From the NCBI RefSeq assembly GCF_014652635.1, contig NZ_BMZE01000001.1, forward strand, positions 1,064,051 through 1,128,050: a stretch of 64,000 bases of DNA. The letters are read 5' to 3'. The first letter of the stretch is position 1. Every line of letters begins with the position of its first letter. Source of the DNA: Devosia pacifica. Its GTDB lineage: Bacteria > Pseudomonadota > Alphaproteobacteria > Rhizobiales > Devosiaceae. The notes beneath the pieces were generated by a model, which saw nothing but the letters and a program-made list of their open reading frames with translations, did not search any database and was not told the origin of the DNA. This document shows positions 42,176 to 51,611 of this stretch, piece by piece. The position numbers were made by a program, and so were the translations under genes.

Positions 42176-42248
42176 GAAGTACCTCCCGAGAAAATTGCGA
42201 GGGAGGGCGCAAAAGAGCTTTCGACGCACCTAGGTACGCTGAAAACAT
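42162..42248 (-). CDS. Possible 28-aa leader peptide overlapping the thuE start
   Basis: ATG 42248 is preceded by GGGAGGAG and AAGGA (both within 18 bases). The frame encodes a short peptide (MFSAYLGASKALLRPP...) whose stop codon lies 12 bases inside thuE in another frame, overlapping it by 14 bp. This layout allows translational coupling. No run of one amino acid is present, so classical attenuation is not suggested. It may be a chance frame. Confidence 0.3.
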   Translation of the reverse strand: MFSAYLGASKALLRPPSQFSREVLHENQ

Positions 42249-42299
42249 GATCCTTCGTCTCCTCCCGATAAAGCTCTCCAAGTGACCATTTGAAATCAC

Positions 42300-42313
42300 C
42301 CAAAGCGCTTTGG
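42300..42313. promoter_or_regulatory. LacI-family operator palindrome upstream of thuE
   Basis: CCAAAGCGCTTTGG is a perfect 14-bp palindrome with the central CG typical of LacI-family operators. It lies 125 bp upstream of thuE in the thuE-thuR divergent region, so ThuR is the likely binder. Confidence 0.75.
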
Positions 42314-42518
42314 CAAAAAATGAAACAGAGGCAGCGTGAGCTGTCAAGCGTGCCAATTATGTTTTCCGCGCGGCAGATCCTCGAAATTTATCTTTTTCTA
42401 TTTTTATCAATTGGTTAGTGGTTCAGATGCGTCAGGCTAGGCAAACGATGCGGCACTGTTTCTGATGTACGCACCTCATCTCACGGCGCCTGTAAGACAG
42501 GGCTTGCCAGAAAAATTG

Positions 42519-42528
42519 AAATCGCTTT
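42519..42528. promoter_or_regulatory. Second, imperfect LacI-type operator upstream of thuR
   Basis: AAATCGCTTT differs by one base from AAAGCGCTTT, the core of the palindrome near thuE. It lies 102 bp upstream of the thuR start, 209 bp from the first site, suggesting autoregulation or a repression loop. Confidence 0.45.
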
Positions 42529-42629
42529 GAATATCCGCAGGAGGAGGCGTTCACTCGACATTGCGCGGGTGAACCTCCTGCACAAATGGCTGCTCTCCAA
42601 TGAGTCCGGCCATGAGCGCGGGAGACAGA

Positions 42630-43682
42630 ATGACTATGAAACTCAAGGACTTGGCGCTTCATCTCGGACTGTCGCAAACGACAGTAAGCCGGGCGCTCAA
42701 CGGCTATCCCGAGGTCAAGGAGTCGACCCGCATTCTCGTGAATGAGGCAGCTGCGCGCCTCGGCTATCGTCCAAATGCCAGCGCGCGCATGCTGGCCACG
42801 GGTCGCGCGGGAGCAATCGGCATGGTCTTGCGCGGCTCCGAGGAGTTCGGTCCCCACACCAGCGAGTTTCTCGGCGGCCTGGGCGGGCGCCTTGCCGAGG
42901 AAGAAGTCGACATCCTCGTCACCACGGTTGATTCCTATCAGGACGAACTGGCCGCCTATCGCCGCGCCGCAGCCAGCCGCAAGGTCGATGCAATGGTGCT
43001 GCATTCACCGAAACTCTTCGATGAGCGCGCGCAGCTCCTGTTCGATCTGAAGGTGCCCTTCGTTCTCCACGGGCGCACCGATATCGGCAAGGAGGTTGCC
43101 TGGTTTGACATAGACAATCAGGGCGCTGTCGAACGGGCCACTTCGCATCTGCTCGATCTCGGTCACAGGCGCATTGCGCTGCTTAATGGCGTAAAGGGCC
43201 GCACATTCGCTGAGCACAGGGAGGCCGGCTACCGGCTTGCCCTCTCCTCCCGGGATCTACCGGTCGAGGCAGCGCTGATGACCAATTCCACCTTTACGGA
43301 CGAGGTCGCGTTCCGCCTGGCACAGTCAATGCTTGAGCAAAATCACCGTCCGACAGCCTTTCTCGCCGGCTCGATGATGACCGCACTCGGCGTTTTTCGC
43401 GCAATCAGGCAGGCAGGTCTGGAACTTGGCAGCGACGTGTCGATGATCGCGCACGACGATGTGTTCCCTTATCTCAACGCAGACAACATGTATCCGACGA
43501 TGTCGACTACGCGATCTTCAATCCGGCAGGCTGGAATACGAATCGCCGAGCTGCTCCTGCAGTTGCTCGCCGGAAAGCCGGCTGGTGCGATCCATGAGGA
43601 ATGGCCGGTCGAACTGGTGTTGCGGCAGTCGACCGCCGCCCCTCGACCGATCGCGCCCGCCAAGGCATATTCGGCCTCCTGA
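42630..43682 (+). CDS. thuR: LacI-family transcriptional regulator of the thu operon
   Basis: 350 aa from ATG 42630, with GGGAGACA upstream; earlier in-frame ATGs at 42600 and 42612 are less well placed. N-terminal helix-turn-helix MTMKLKDLALHLGLSQTTVS and ALNGYPEV, hinge helix ASARMLATGRA at about residue 53-63, then a periplasmic-binding-protein-like sensor domain (GMVLRGSEEFGPH, HRRIALLNG, AHDDVFPYL). It is divergent from thuE. By analogy it is a repressor released by trehalose or a related sugar. Confidence 0.92.
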   Translation: MTMKLKDLALHLGLSQTTVSRALNGYPEVKESTRILVNEAAARLGYRPNASARMLATGRAGAIGMVLRGSEEFGPHTSEFLGGLGGRLAEEEVDILVTTVDSYQDELAAYRRAAASRKVDAMVLHSPKLFDERAQLLFDLKVPFVLHGRTDIGKEVAWFDIDNQGAVERATSHLLDLGHRRIALLNGVKGRTFAEHREAGYRLALSSRDLPVEAALMTNSTFTDEVAFRLAQSMLEQNHRPTAFLAGSMMTALGVFRAIRQAGLELGSDVSMIAHDDVFPYLNADNMYPTMSTTRSSIRQAGIRIAELLLQLLAGKPAGAIHEEWPVELVLRQSTAAPRPIAPAKAYSAS

Positions 43683-43696
43683 CCAAGGAGGCATTC

Positions 43697-44539
43697 ATGG
43701 CAGACACCCCCTTCGTTTCAACGCAATGGCTCGAAGAGGCTCTAGGGCGCTCGGATGTCGCGATCGTCGATGCCAGCTGGTACCTGCCGGGAACCGATCG
43801 CGACGCAGAAGCCGAATTCACTGCGAGCCACATCCCGGGCGCGGTCTTCTTCGATCTCGACAAGATCGCTGACCAGCACACCGCCCTCCCCCACATGCTG
43901 CCAACGCCGGAGTTCTTCGCATCGGTGATCGGGCAAATGGGCATTTCCGAGGACATGACAATCGTCATTTACGACGAGGCGGGGCTGTTCAGCGCTCCAC
44001 GCGTCTGGTGGACATTTCGAGCGATGGGCGCAAAGGACGTGCGCATTCTCTCTGGCGGCGGCAAGCGCTGGCGAGAAGAGAGCCGCCCCCTCGCCACCGG
44101 CTGGCCTTACCCGCCCCCAACGCAGTTCAAAGCGGCGTTTGACCAGAAGAGGGTTGCAGATCTCGCGGAAGTTGAAGCAGCCTCGAAATCCGGCGGGCAA
44201 ATCCTCGACGCACGTCCGGCACCACGCTTCGCAGGCGAACAGCCGGAGCCTCGTGAGGGGCTGCGCTCCGGTCACATTCCCAGCAGCCGCAACCTGCCCG
44301 CCTCGACGTTGATCGAGAATGGTGAACTGATCTCCAGCAGCGCAATTCTTAAAGCCGTGACCCATGCAGGTATCGACCCGGAGCAGCCTGTCATCACCAC
44401 CTGTGGATCGGGCGTAACCGCAGCGATACTCGCACTCGCGCTGGAAACTGTCGGAAACGGCAAGGTCCGCGTCTATGACGGATCGTGGGCAGATTGGGGA
44501 AGTCACTCGGATACCGAAGTCGCCACCGGAAATAACTGA
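43697..44539 (+). CDS. sseA: 3-Mercaptopyruvate sulfurtransferase
   Basis: 280 aa from ATG 43697, with AAGGAGG at 5-base spacing. Two rhodanese domains: an inactive N-terminal one (VAIVDASWYLPG, HIPGAVFFDLDKIAD) and an active C-terminal one with catalytic C236 in TTCGSGVTA, the loop type of mercaptopyruvate rather than thiosulfate sulfurtransferases. It transfers sulfur from 3-mercaptopyruvate to thiol acceptors or cyanide. It follows thuR by 14 bp but has no evident link to trehalose. Confidence 0.94.
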   Translation: MADTPFVSTQWLEEALGRSDVAIVDASWYLPGTDRDAEAEFTASHIPGAVFFDLDKIADQHTALPHMLPTPEFFASVIGQMGISEDMTIVIYDEAGLFSAPRVWWTFRAMGAKDVRILSGGGKRWREESRPLATGWPYPPPTQFKAAFDQKRVADLAEVEAASKSGGQILDARPAPRFAGEQPEPREGLRSGHIPSSRNLPASTLIENGELISSSAILKAVTHAGIDPEQPVITTCGSGVTAAILALALETVGNGKVRVYDGSWADWGSHSDTEVATGNN

Positions 44540-44660
44540 AGCTTACAACAATTTAAGGTGTGCCCGGCCCATCCCTTGCTAGTGTGTGCTCTAATGCCGA
44601 AGCGAGCGCCTGTCGCCCGTACGTAAGTGCATTGCCTCGCCACGAACTAGGATCGGTCGT

Positions 44661-45851
44661 TTGCTGCGCCAACTGTCTATCTGTCTCGTTCTATCGGCTC
44701 TGGCATTCGTCGGCTGGGTGAACTTCGCGCCCGGTGCACGACAGACGCTGGACGAATACGGCATATCGGTGCCGTTCCTGTCGGAAAGCGCGCAGGCTGC
44801 CGAAGGCGGCCCGGCACGCGGCGGCGGGCCAAGTGGCGGCTTTGGCGGCTGGCAGACTAATGTCGTCACGACGCCCGTAACCCTCGCCACAATCAACGAT
44901 TCCCTCACCGCTCTCGGCGAAAGCGCCGCTGCCCGCTCTGTCACAGTCACCTCACCGGCAGGCGGTACGCTGGAAGAGCTGCTTGTAGCGCCCGGCGATG
45001 TCGTGGAAGCCGGGCAGATCATCGGGCGGCTGAACTCCGCCGCCCAGAGCCTTGCGCGTGATCGTGCGGCGCTTGCCCTGCAAAATGCCGAGGCAACGCT
45101 TGAGCGGCAGCAGGAATTGGCACGCAGTAATCTCGTCGCAAGCTCGGCGCTGAGCACTGCGCAACTCGATGCAGATACGGCCGAACTGGAATTGCGCAGC
45201 GCTGAATTGGAGCTGGAGGAGCGCCAGATCGTCAGCCCCATCGCGGGCACGGTCGGGCTCATGCAGGTGACCCCCGGCAATTACGTGGGTTCGCAGACCG
45301 CAATCACCACCATCGAGGACACCTCCTCGCTTCGCGTCAACTTCTGGGTTCCGGAGCGGTACGCAACCATCGTTCGTACAGGCATGCAGATCGACGCCAT
45401 GCCAGTCGCGCTGCCCGGAGAAGTCTTCAGCGGCGAGATTTCTGCAATCGACAACCGCGTCGAAACCGAAAGCCGCACGCTGCAGGTGCAGGCGACTATT
45501 CCCAACGATGATGGCGCCATGCGCCCCGGCATGTCGTTTTCTGTAAGCATGGCTTTCGATGGACAGCAGTTTCCAGCCGTCGATCCGTTGGCCATCCTGT
45601 GGTCTGCGGAAGGCTCCTATGTCTGGAAATATAGCGATGGCAGAGCTGAACGTGTGATGGCAGAGATCGTCCAGCGCAACAGCGACGGTGTCCTCGTTCG
45701 AGCCGAGCTGCAGCAGGGCGACCCGATCATCACCGAAGGCATACTTCAGCTCGGCGACGGCGACGAGGTCAACCTGCTTTCAGGTCCGGATGGCAACCAG
45801 AACGCAGAGGCTGAACCTGCCGACGCTCCTGTCGAGCAGGAGGAGGGTTAG
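44661..45851 (+). CDS. RND efflux periplasmic adaptor (membrane-fusion) protein
   Basis: 396 aa from a TTG start with AGGA about 8 bases upstream. An N-terminal membrane anchor (LSICLVLSALAFVGWV) and a Gly/Pro-rich linker lead to the lipoyl half-motif PAGGTLEELLVAPGDVVEAG, a short alpha-hairpin (about 130-180), the second lipoyl half ending GTVGLMQVTPGNYV, and a beta-barrel domain. It couples the downstream RND pump to an outer-membrane channel. Two bases separate it from the pump gene. No TolC-type gene is in the window. Confidence 0.92.
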   Translation: MLRQLSICLVLSALAFVGWVNFAPGARQTLDEYGISVPFLSESAQAAEGGPARGGGPSGGFGGWQTNVVTTPVTLATINDSLTALGESAAARSVTVTSPAGGTLEELLVAPGDVVEAGQIIGRLNSAAQSLARDRAALALQNAEATLERQQELARSNLVASSALSTAQLDADTAELELRSAELELEERQIVSPIAGTVGLMQVTPGNYVGSQTAITTIEDTSSLRVNFWVPERYATIVRTGMQIDAMPVALPGEVFSGEISAIDNRVETESRTLQVQATIPNDDGAMRPGMSFSVSMAFDGQQFPAVDPLAILWSAEGSYVWKYSDGRAERVMAEIVQRNSDGVLVRAELQQGDPIITEGILQLGDGDEVNLLSGPDGNQNAEAEPADAPVEQEEG

Positions 45852-45853
45852 CC

Positions 45854-48800
45854 ATGTCGATCGAACGCAAAAACCAGCGCGGCGGGACGCTTGCAGCGCT
45901 GTTCGTGCGGCGTCCCGTATTGGCCGTCGTCATCAATGCCCTGATCGTCGTCGGCGGCCTTGCAGCGCTTCTCGCTGCCGAGGTGCGCGAACTGCCAAGC
46001 GTCGAACAACCTGTCATTTCCATTTCAACAAGCTTTGACGGTGCCGCTGCGGAAACCGTCGATCGAGAGATCACGGCCGCCGTCGAAGGTGCCGTAGCCC
46101 GCGTTCAGGGTGTCACGGCAATCTCCTCCAGCTCCTCCAACGGTTCGAGCCGGGTATCCCTGGAGTTTTCCGACAATACCAATATTGATGTCGCGACCTC
46201 CGATGTACGAGACGCGCTCAGCCGTGTCGGTCGCTCCTGGCCTGACGATGTGGAAGACCCGACGATCCGTAAGGCGGATTCCAATGCGCAGGCGATGATG
46301 CAGCTTGCCGTGACCTCCGATACGATGGACACGGCAGAGCTTAGCCAGATCGTTGAGGATGTCGTCTCGGAACGCCTTGCTGCTGTGCCGGGCGTCGCCG
46401 AGGTTCAAGTCTACGGCACCCGGTCCAATTCCTTTGAAGTTGACGTCGACCCGATCAAGCTGGCGAGCCTCGGGCTGACAGTCGCCGACGTGCGCAATGC
46501 CCTGTCGACGATCGCATTCGATACGCCCGCCGGTTCGATCAACGGTCCCAACCAGAACATCGCCGTGCGCGCCATCTCGGAAGTTACGACCCCTGAGGAT
46601 TTCGAGAACATTATCGTCAGCGGTCAGAACAGGCTGCGCGATGTGGCAACAGTCGTTTTTGACGCCGGCGCGAGTTCCAGCTTCCTGAGGGCAGATGGAA
46701 AGCCTGGCATTGGCCTCGGCATTGTGCGCCAGGCGCAATCCAACACCATCGAGATTTCGAGCGGCGTCGAGGATGCAGTTGAAAGCCTCAGCCAGACTTT
46801 GCCGGAAGGCGTCACCATAAAGATCTCTAGCGACGATGCCGTCTTCATCGAGGGCGCGCTGCACGAGGTGCAGATTGCATTGCTCGCCTCTCTCGTCATC
46901 GTCATCGTCATCATCTATCTGTTTTTGCTGGATTGGCGGGCGACAATAGTGCCGGCCGTAGCCATGCCGATTGCCCTGATCGGAGCCGTCGGCGGCATCT
47001 ATATCGCGGGCTTCTCCATCAATATCCTGACGCTGCTGGCTCTGGTTCTGGCCACCGGCCTTGTCGTCGACGATGCGATCGTCGTGCTCGAAAATATCGT
47101 GCGCCGCCGCAATATGGGTGCCGGCGCGCGAGCGGCTGCCGTTCTCGGCACGCAGGAAGTGTTCTTCGCCGTTATTGCCACCACGCTCACACTGGCGGCT
47201 GTGTTCATCCCGCTTTCTTTCTTGGAAGGACAGACCGGCAGGCTGTTCCGCGAGTTCGGCTTTACGCTGGCAATTGCGGTCCTGTTATCATCGCTGGTCG
47301 CGCTCTCGATGGGGCCCATGCTCGCATCGCGGTTCCTCAAAGGCGGCGGCCCGGAGGCCGGCTCACGCCGGGGACTGTTTGGCGCCATCGGCCGAGGCGG
47401 CGCTGCGCTTTATCGCGGCACGCTGCGCCTCGCCCTTGCCAATCCCATGGTGGTGCTGCTGGTCGCGGCGCTATTCGCTGGCTCCGCCTATTATGTCTAT
47501 GGCAGCCTGCGTCAGGAAATCACGCCGCAGGAGGATCGCTCACAGATCTCGATGTTCGTACGCGCTCCGGATACGGTGAGCCTCGATTTCGTGCGGACCC
47601 GGATGACGCAGATCGAATCGATGCTCCAGCCTTATGTCGATTCCGGCGAAGCAACGTCCCTGTTCGTCCTCTCCGGCTGGGGCACCGGCGGCATACTCTC
47701 GCTGACGCTCGCCCCCTGGGATGAGCGGGAACGCAGCCAGGCGGAGATCGCCTCCGAAATCAATCAGATGACCCAACGGGTGCCGGGAGTCAGCGCCTTT
47801 GTCCGGCAGGGCAACAGCCTCGGTATTCGGGGCGGCGGCGAGGGGTTGCAGTTCGCCGTGGTCGGCTCCAACTACGACGTGCTGGCGGACACCGCCGAAC
47901 AGATCGCAGAGGAAATGGAAGAGGATGGCCGCTTCGGCCGTGTCCGCGTCGCGTTCGACACCACAGAGCCTCAGGTCACACTCAGCATAGACCGAGAACG
48001 CGCCAACTCGCTTGGCATCGATATTGCCGGGCTCGCGCCCACCATGCAGGCGATGATTGACGGCGCCGACGTTGGCAACGTCTTCATCGATGATGTCAGC
48101 TACAGCGTGCGCATGGTCTCGACCACCAACCCGGTCAACGACCCGCAGGACCTTGAGACGATTTTCGTCGAAACCGGTGATGGACGGTTCGTGCCGATGT
48201 CCACCATTGCCAGCATCGAGGAAGCTGCGGTTTCTCCATCGCTTGGACGTGAAGAACAGCGTCGCGCCGTCAGCGTTTCGGCAAGCCTCGATTCCGGGCT
48301 CGCCATGGGCGATGCCTACCAGCGCCTTCTCGAAATCGCCGAGCCGATTCTGCCTGAAGGCACGGCGATCCAGCCTCTCGCTGAAGCCCGTACCATAGGC
48401 GAGGCCAATAATGGTCTGTTCATCACCTTCGGCTTCGCCCTGATCATCATTCTGCTGGTGCTTGCCGCCCAGTTCGAGAGTGTCTGGAGTGCGATAATTG
48501 TCATGACCACGGTGCCGTTCGGCGTCGCAGCCGGGCTTTATGCGCTGCTCGTGACTGGGGGTAGCCTCAATATCTACAGCCAGATCGGCCTTGTGCTGGT
48601 CGTCGGCATCATGGCCAAGAACGGCATTCTGATCGTCGAATTCGCCAACCAGCTGCGCGATCAGGGCTACGCCGTTCGGGACGCTGTTGAGGAAGCGGCA
48701 AACATCCGGCTTCGTCCGGTCCTGATGACCATGATCGCGACCATTCTCGGCGGTGTCCCACTGGTCTTGTCACAAGGAGCGGGGGCAGAATCGCGTCAGG

Positions 48801-48970
48801 CCCTCGGCTGGGTCATCGTCGGCGGGCTGAGCTTCGCCGCTATCTCCACCCTCTATCTCACCCCGGTTGCCTATCTTTTGCTGGCGCGCTTCTCGAACCC
48901 GAAAGCCGAGGAAGAGGCGCGCCTCGAGCGTGAGCTCGACTCTGCTGAAACACCCAGGCCAGCAGAGTAA
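45854..48970 (+). CDS. RND-family multidrug efflux pump, inner-membrane subunit
   Basis: 1038 aa, normal for HAE-type RND pumps. Twelve membrane segments in two halves, two large periplasmic loops, the N-terminal RRPVLAVVINALIVVGG, and the proton-relay pair in helix 4: TGLVVDDAIVVLENI near residues 398-412. GIMAKNGILIVEFANQLRDQG in the second half is also diagnostic. It exports hydrophobic compounds using the proton gradient. Substrate range cannot be read from sequence. It ends 76 bp before the SorC-family regulator gene. Confidence 0.95.
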   Translation: MSIERKNQRGGTLAALFVRRPVLAVVINALIVVGGLAALLAAEVRELPSVEQPVISISTSFDGAAAETVDREITAAVEGAVARVQGVTAISSSSSNGSSRVSLEFSDNTNIDVATSDVRDALSRVGRSWPDDVEDPTIRKADSNAQAMMQLAVTSDTMDTAELSQIVEDVVSERLAAVPGVAEVQVYGTRSNSFEVDVDPIKLASLGLTVADVRNALSTIAFDTPAGSINGPNQNIAVRAISEVTTPEDFENIIVSGQNRLRDVATVVFDAGASSSFLRADGKPGIGLGIVRQAQSNTIEISSGVEDAVESLSQTLPEGVTIKISSDDAVFIEGALHEVQIALLASLVIVIVIIYLFLLDWRATIVPAVAMPIALIGAVGGIYIAGFSINILTLLALVLATGLVVDDAIVVLENIVRRRNMGAGARAAAVLGTQEVFFAVIATTLTLAAVFIPLSFLEGQTGRLFREFGFTLAIAVLLSSLVALSMGPMLASRFLKGGGPEAGSRRGLFGAIGRGGAALYRGTLRLALANPMVVLLVAALFAGSAYYVYGSLRQEITPQEDRSQISMFVRAPDTVSLDFVRTRMTQIESMLQPYVDSGEATSLFVLSGWGTGGILSLTLAPWDERERSQAEIASEINQMTQRVPGVSAFVRQGNSLGIRGGGEGLQFAVVGSNYDVLADTAEQIAEEMEEDGRFGRVRVAFDTTEPQVTLSIDRERANSLGIDIAGLAPTMQAMIDGADVGNVFIDDVSYSVRMVSTTNPVNDPQDLETIFVETGDGRFVPMSTIASIEEAAVSPSLGREEQRRAVSVSASLDSGLAMGDAYQRLLEIAEPILPEGTAIQPLAEARTIGEANNGLFITFGFALIIILLVLAAQFESVWSAIIVMTTVPFGVAAGLYALLVTGGSLNIYSQIGLVLVVGIMAKNGILIVEFANQLRDQGYAVRDAVEEAANIRLRPVLMTMIATILGGVPLVLSQGAGAESRQALGWVIVGGLSFAAISTLYLTPVAYLLLARFSNPKAEEEARLERELDSAETPRPAE

Positions 48971-49046
48971 TGCGTGCGTGAGATCGCATAATGCCTTGAA
49001 GCCGGATGAGCCATGATTGAATAATCGGCCCCGCAAAGGGAGTGAC

Positions 49047-50006
49047 ATGGCCACACGTCAGGAAATTTCGGCGAACCGTCTGGACGATGCGGCGCGCGCG
49101 GGTTGGCTCTACTATGTGGCAGGCAATACCCAGGATCAGATTGCGGCCAAGCTCGGGATTTCGCGCCAGTCCGCGCAGCGGCTGGTCTCGCTCTCGGTCA
49201 GCGAGGGTCTGATCAAGATGCGGCTCGATCACCCGATCGGGCGCTGCATGGATCTCGGTGCCCGGCTGAAATCCCGCTTTTCGCTCGATCTTGTCGAGAT
49301 AGTACCCAGCGATCCCGAGAGCCCCTCGACCACGATCGGACTTGCCGAAGCGGGGGCAGCGGAAATCGAGCGTTGGCTGAAACTCGATGAACCGAGGATC
49401 ATAGCCATCGGCACGGGCCGGACGCTGAAGGCGGCTATCGAGCAATTGACCCCCATGGAATGCCCGCACCACAAGGTCGTATCATTGACCGGCAATATCG
49501 CGCCGGACGGATCAGCGGCCTTTTACAACGTCATCTTCAATGTTGCAGACGTCGTTAAATCGCGCAGTTTCCCGATGCCCCTGCCTGTGATCGCATCCTC
49601 GGCGCAGGAACGCGAAATGCTGCACAGTCAGCCGATGATCCGCGAGACGCTCGAACTGGCGGCGCGTGCCGATGTCACCTTTGTGGGCGTGGGCGACCTT
49701 GGCCCGCAAGCCCCGCTCTATGAAGATGGATTCATCACCGAAGCCGAACTCAAGGCATTGCAAAAAGCGGGCGCGGTCGGTGAACTATGTGGCTGGGCCT
49801 TCAATGCCGACGGCCGGCTAATCGAGGGGTTCACCAATGACCGTGTTGCCAGTGCGCCGATTCCCTCGCGCGAAACATCGCTGGTCGTAGCAATTGCCAA
49901 AGGCGAGAAAAAATTGCCCGGTATTCGCGCGGCCCTCAACAGGCGCCTGGTCAACGGGTTGATCACTGACGAGCTGACGGCCGAGGGGCTTCTGGCCACT
50001 GAATAA
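49047..50006 (+). CDS. SorC/DeoR-type sugar-binding transcriptional regulator
   Basis: 319 aa from ATG 49047, with AAAGGGAG upstream. N-terminal helix-turn-helix (TQDQIAAKLGISRQSAQRLV, near residues 31-50) followed by the SorC-type sugar-phosphate-binding domain: AIGTGRTLKAAIEQL, GDLGPQAPLYEDGFIT and GWAFNADGRLIEG. It immediately precedes the smo operon on the same strand, so it is its likely regulator, probably sensing a sugar or polyol phosphate. It corresponds in position to polyol-operon activators of Rhodobacter and rhizobia. Confidence 0.9.
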   Translation: MATRQEISANRLDDAARAGWLYYVAGNTQDQIAAKLGISRQSAQRLVSLSVSEGLIKMRLDHPIGRCMDLGARLKSRFSLDLVEIVPSDPESPSTTIGLAEAGAAEIERWLKLDEPRIIAIGTGRTLKAAIEQLTPMECPHHKVVSLTGNIAPDGSAAFYNVIFNVADVVKSRSFPMPLPVIASSAQEREMLHSQPMIRETLELAARADVTFVGVGDLGPQAPLYEDGFITEAELKALQKAGAVGELCGWAFNADGRLIEGFTNDRVASAPIPSRETSLVVAIAKGEKKLPGIRAALNRRLVNGLITDELTAEGLLATE

Positions 50007-50170
50007 CCCACTGCAATAAAAGGCTTTTATAGCCTACACCCCTTCAAATTCCGCAGTATAGGTTCTGAACGCTTGGTTGTTGGCGCAGCCGAACCCATGC
50101 GCTTACGGCAAAGGAGCCTTGCGCAGGGGGATTGACTCTGCCGCCCAACCTGTGAGTATTTGCCCATCCT

Positions 50171-50190
50171 CGTAACAAATGCCCGTTACG
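50171..50190 (+). promoter_or_regulatory. Inverted repeat just upstream of smoE
   Basis: CGTAAC (50171-50176) and GTTACG (50185-50190) form a perfect 6-bp inverted repeat with 8 bases between. It ends six bases before the GGGAGG ribosome-binding site of smoE. It could be a binding site for the adjacent SorC-type regulator or a leader hairpin. Confidence 0.4.
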
Positions 50191-50206
50191 ACCGATGGGA
50201 GGTATT

Positions 50207-51517
50207 ATGAAAAACACACCCTTTCTCGTGGGCGCGCTGACCATTGCGCTCGTTGGCAGCGCTTCGGCGCAATCCCTGACGATTGCCACCGTCAACAATG
50301 GCGACATGATCCGCATGCAGGAGCTGTCGTCGGGTTTCACCGATGAAACCGGCATTGAGCTCAACTGGGTCGTTCTCGAAGAGAACACCCTGCGCCAGCG
50401 TGTCACCACCGACATCGCAACCGGCGGCGGCCAGTACGACATCATGACAATCGGCAACTACGAAGTGCCGATCTGGGGCCGTCAGGGCTGGCTCGCGCCG
50501 CTCGACGATCTTGCGGAAGACGCAGACTACAATGTTGATGATCTGCTGCCGGCGATCCGCGGCGGCCTCAGCGTCGACGGCACCCTTTATGCCGTGCCGT
50601 TCTACGGCGAAAGCTCGATGATCATGTATCGCACCGACCTGCTCGAAGAGGCCGGTCTCGAGATGCCCGAAAACCCGACCTGGGAGTTTGTGGCAGAAGC
50701 TGCTCGCGCGATGACGGATCGTGAGAACGACATCAACGGCATCTGTCTGCGCGGCAAGGCCGGCTGGGGCGAGAACATGGCCCTCATCACCTCGATGGCC
50801 AATGCCTTCGGCGGCCGCTGGTTCGATGAGGACTGGAACCCGCAGTTCGATCAGCCGGTCTGGAACGAGGTTCTCAATTTCTACGTCGACCTGATGAACG
50901 ATGCCGGCCCTGCCGGCGCCTCGTCCAACGGCTTCAATGAAAATCTCGCGCTTTTCCAGCAGGGCCGCTGCGGCATGTGGATCGACGCCACTGTCGCCGC
51001 CTCGTTCGTCTCCAACCCCGATGACTCCGAAGTCGCTGACATGGTTGGGTATGCAGTTGCTCCGGATACCGGCAACGACAACCGTGGCAATTGGCTGTGG
51101 TCGTGGAACCTCGGCATTCCTGAGAGCTCGCAGCAAAAGGATGCTGCAAAGCAGTTCCTTGCCTGGGCAACGTCACAGGAATACACCAACCTGGTCGCAG
51201 AGAACGAAGGCTGGGCAAACGTTCCGCCCGGCACCCGCACCTCCCTCTACGAGAACCCGGATTACATCGAGGCCGCGCCCTTTGCGGAAATCACCCTTGA
51301 TGCGATCAACGCCGCAGACACCGTCAACCCGACAGTTGATCCCGTCCCCTATGTCGGTGGCCAGTTCGTCGCGATCCCGGAATTCCAGGGTCTCGGCACC
51401 ACTGTCGGCCAGCTGTTCTCGGCAGCGCTTGCCGGACAGAGCTCGGTTGACGACGCCCTGTCCCAGGCCCAGTCGGTGGCCGAGCGTGAAATGCGCCGCG
51501 GCGGCTACATGAACTAG
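50207..51517 (+). CDS. smoE: Periplasmic sorbitol/mannitol-binding protein
   Basis: 436 aa from ATG 50207, with GGGAGG five bases before; ATG 50195 overlaps the ribosome-binding site and is rejected. Signal peptide MKNTPFLVGALTIALVGSA cut near ASAQS. The family pattern TIATVNNGDMIRMQELSS, GGGQYDIMTIGNYEVPIWG and the PFYGESSMIMYRTDLL segment are like polyol-binding proteins of smoEFGK systems. It is the first gene of the polyol operon. A strong hairpin lies 95 bp after it. Confidence 0.93.
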   Translation: MKNTPFLVGALTIALVGSASAQSLTIATVNNGDMIRMQELSSGFTDETGIELNWVVLEENTLRQRVTTDIATGGGQYDIMTIGNYEVPIWGRQGWLAPLDDLAEDADYNVDDLLPAIRGGLSVDGTLYAVPFYGESSMIMYRTDLLEEAGLEMPENPTWEFVAEAARAMTDRENDINGICLRGKAGWGENMALITSMANAFGGRWFDEDWNPQFDQPVWNEVLNFYVDLMNDAGPAGASSNGFNENLALFQQGRCGMWIDATVAASFVSNPDDSEVADMVGYAVAPDTGNDNRGNWLWSWNLGIPESSQQKDAAKQFLAWATSQEYTNLVAENEGWANVPPGTRTSLYENPDYIEAAPFAEITLDAINAADTVNPTVDPVPYVGGQFVAIPEFQGLGTTVGQLFSAALAGQSSVDDALSQAQSVAEREMRRGGYMN

Positions 51518-51611
51518 CACTTTGGCAGCGCGGCCCCAGTTGCCGCACTGCCGCCTCGAAGACGCTCGACAAGGCAAACTCTCCTCCCTTGCCGGTGTCT
51601 TCGTGCGTATG

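Larger units (their letters stand above)
42176..42629. other. Divergent control region between thuE and thuR
   Basis: A 454-bp region with visibly higher A+T around 42355-42420 than its surroundings. It contains the leader ORF (42162-42248), a perfect palindrome (42300-42313) and an imperfect copy (42519-42528). I cannot fix -35/-10 boxes with confidence. Confidence 0.6.
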
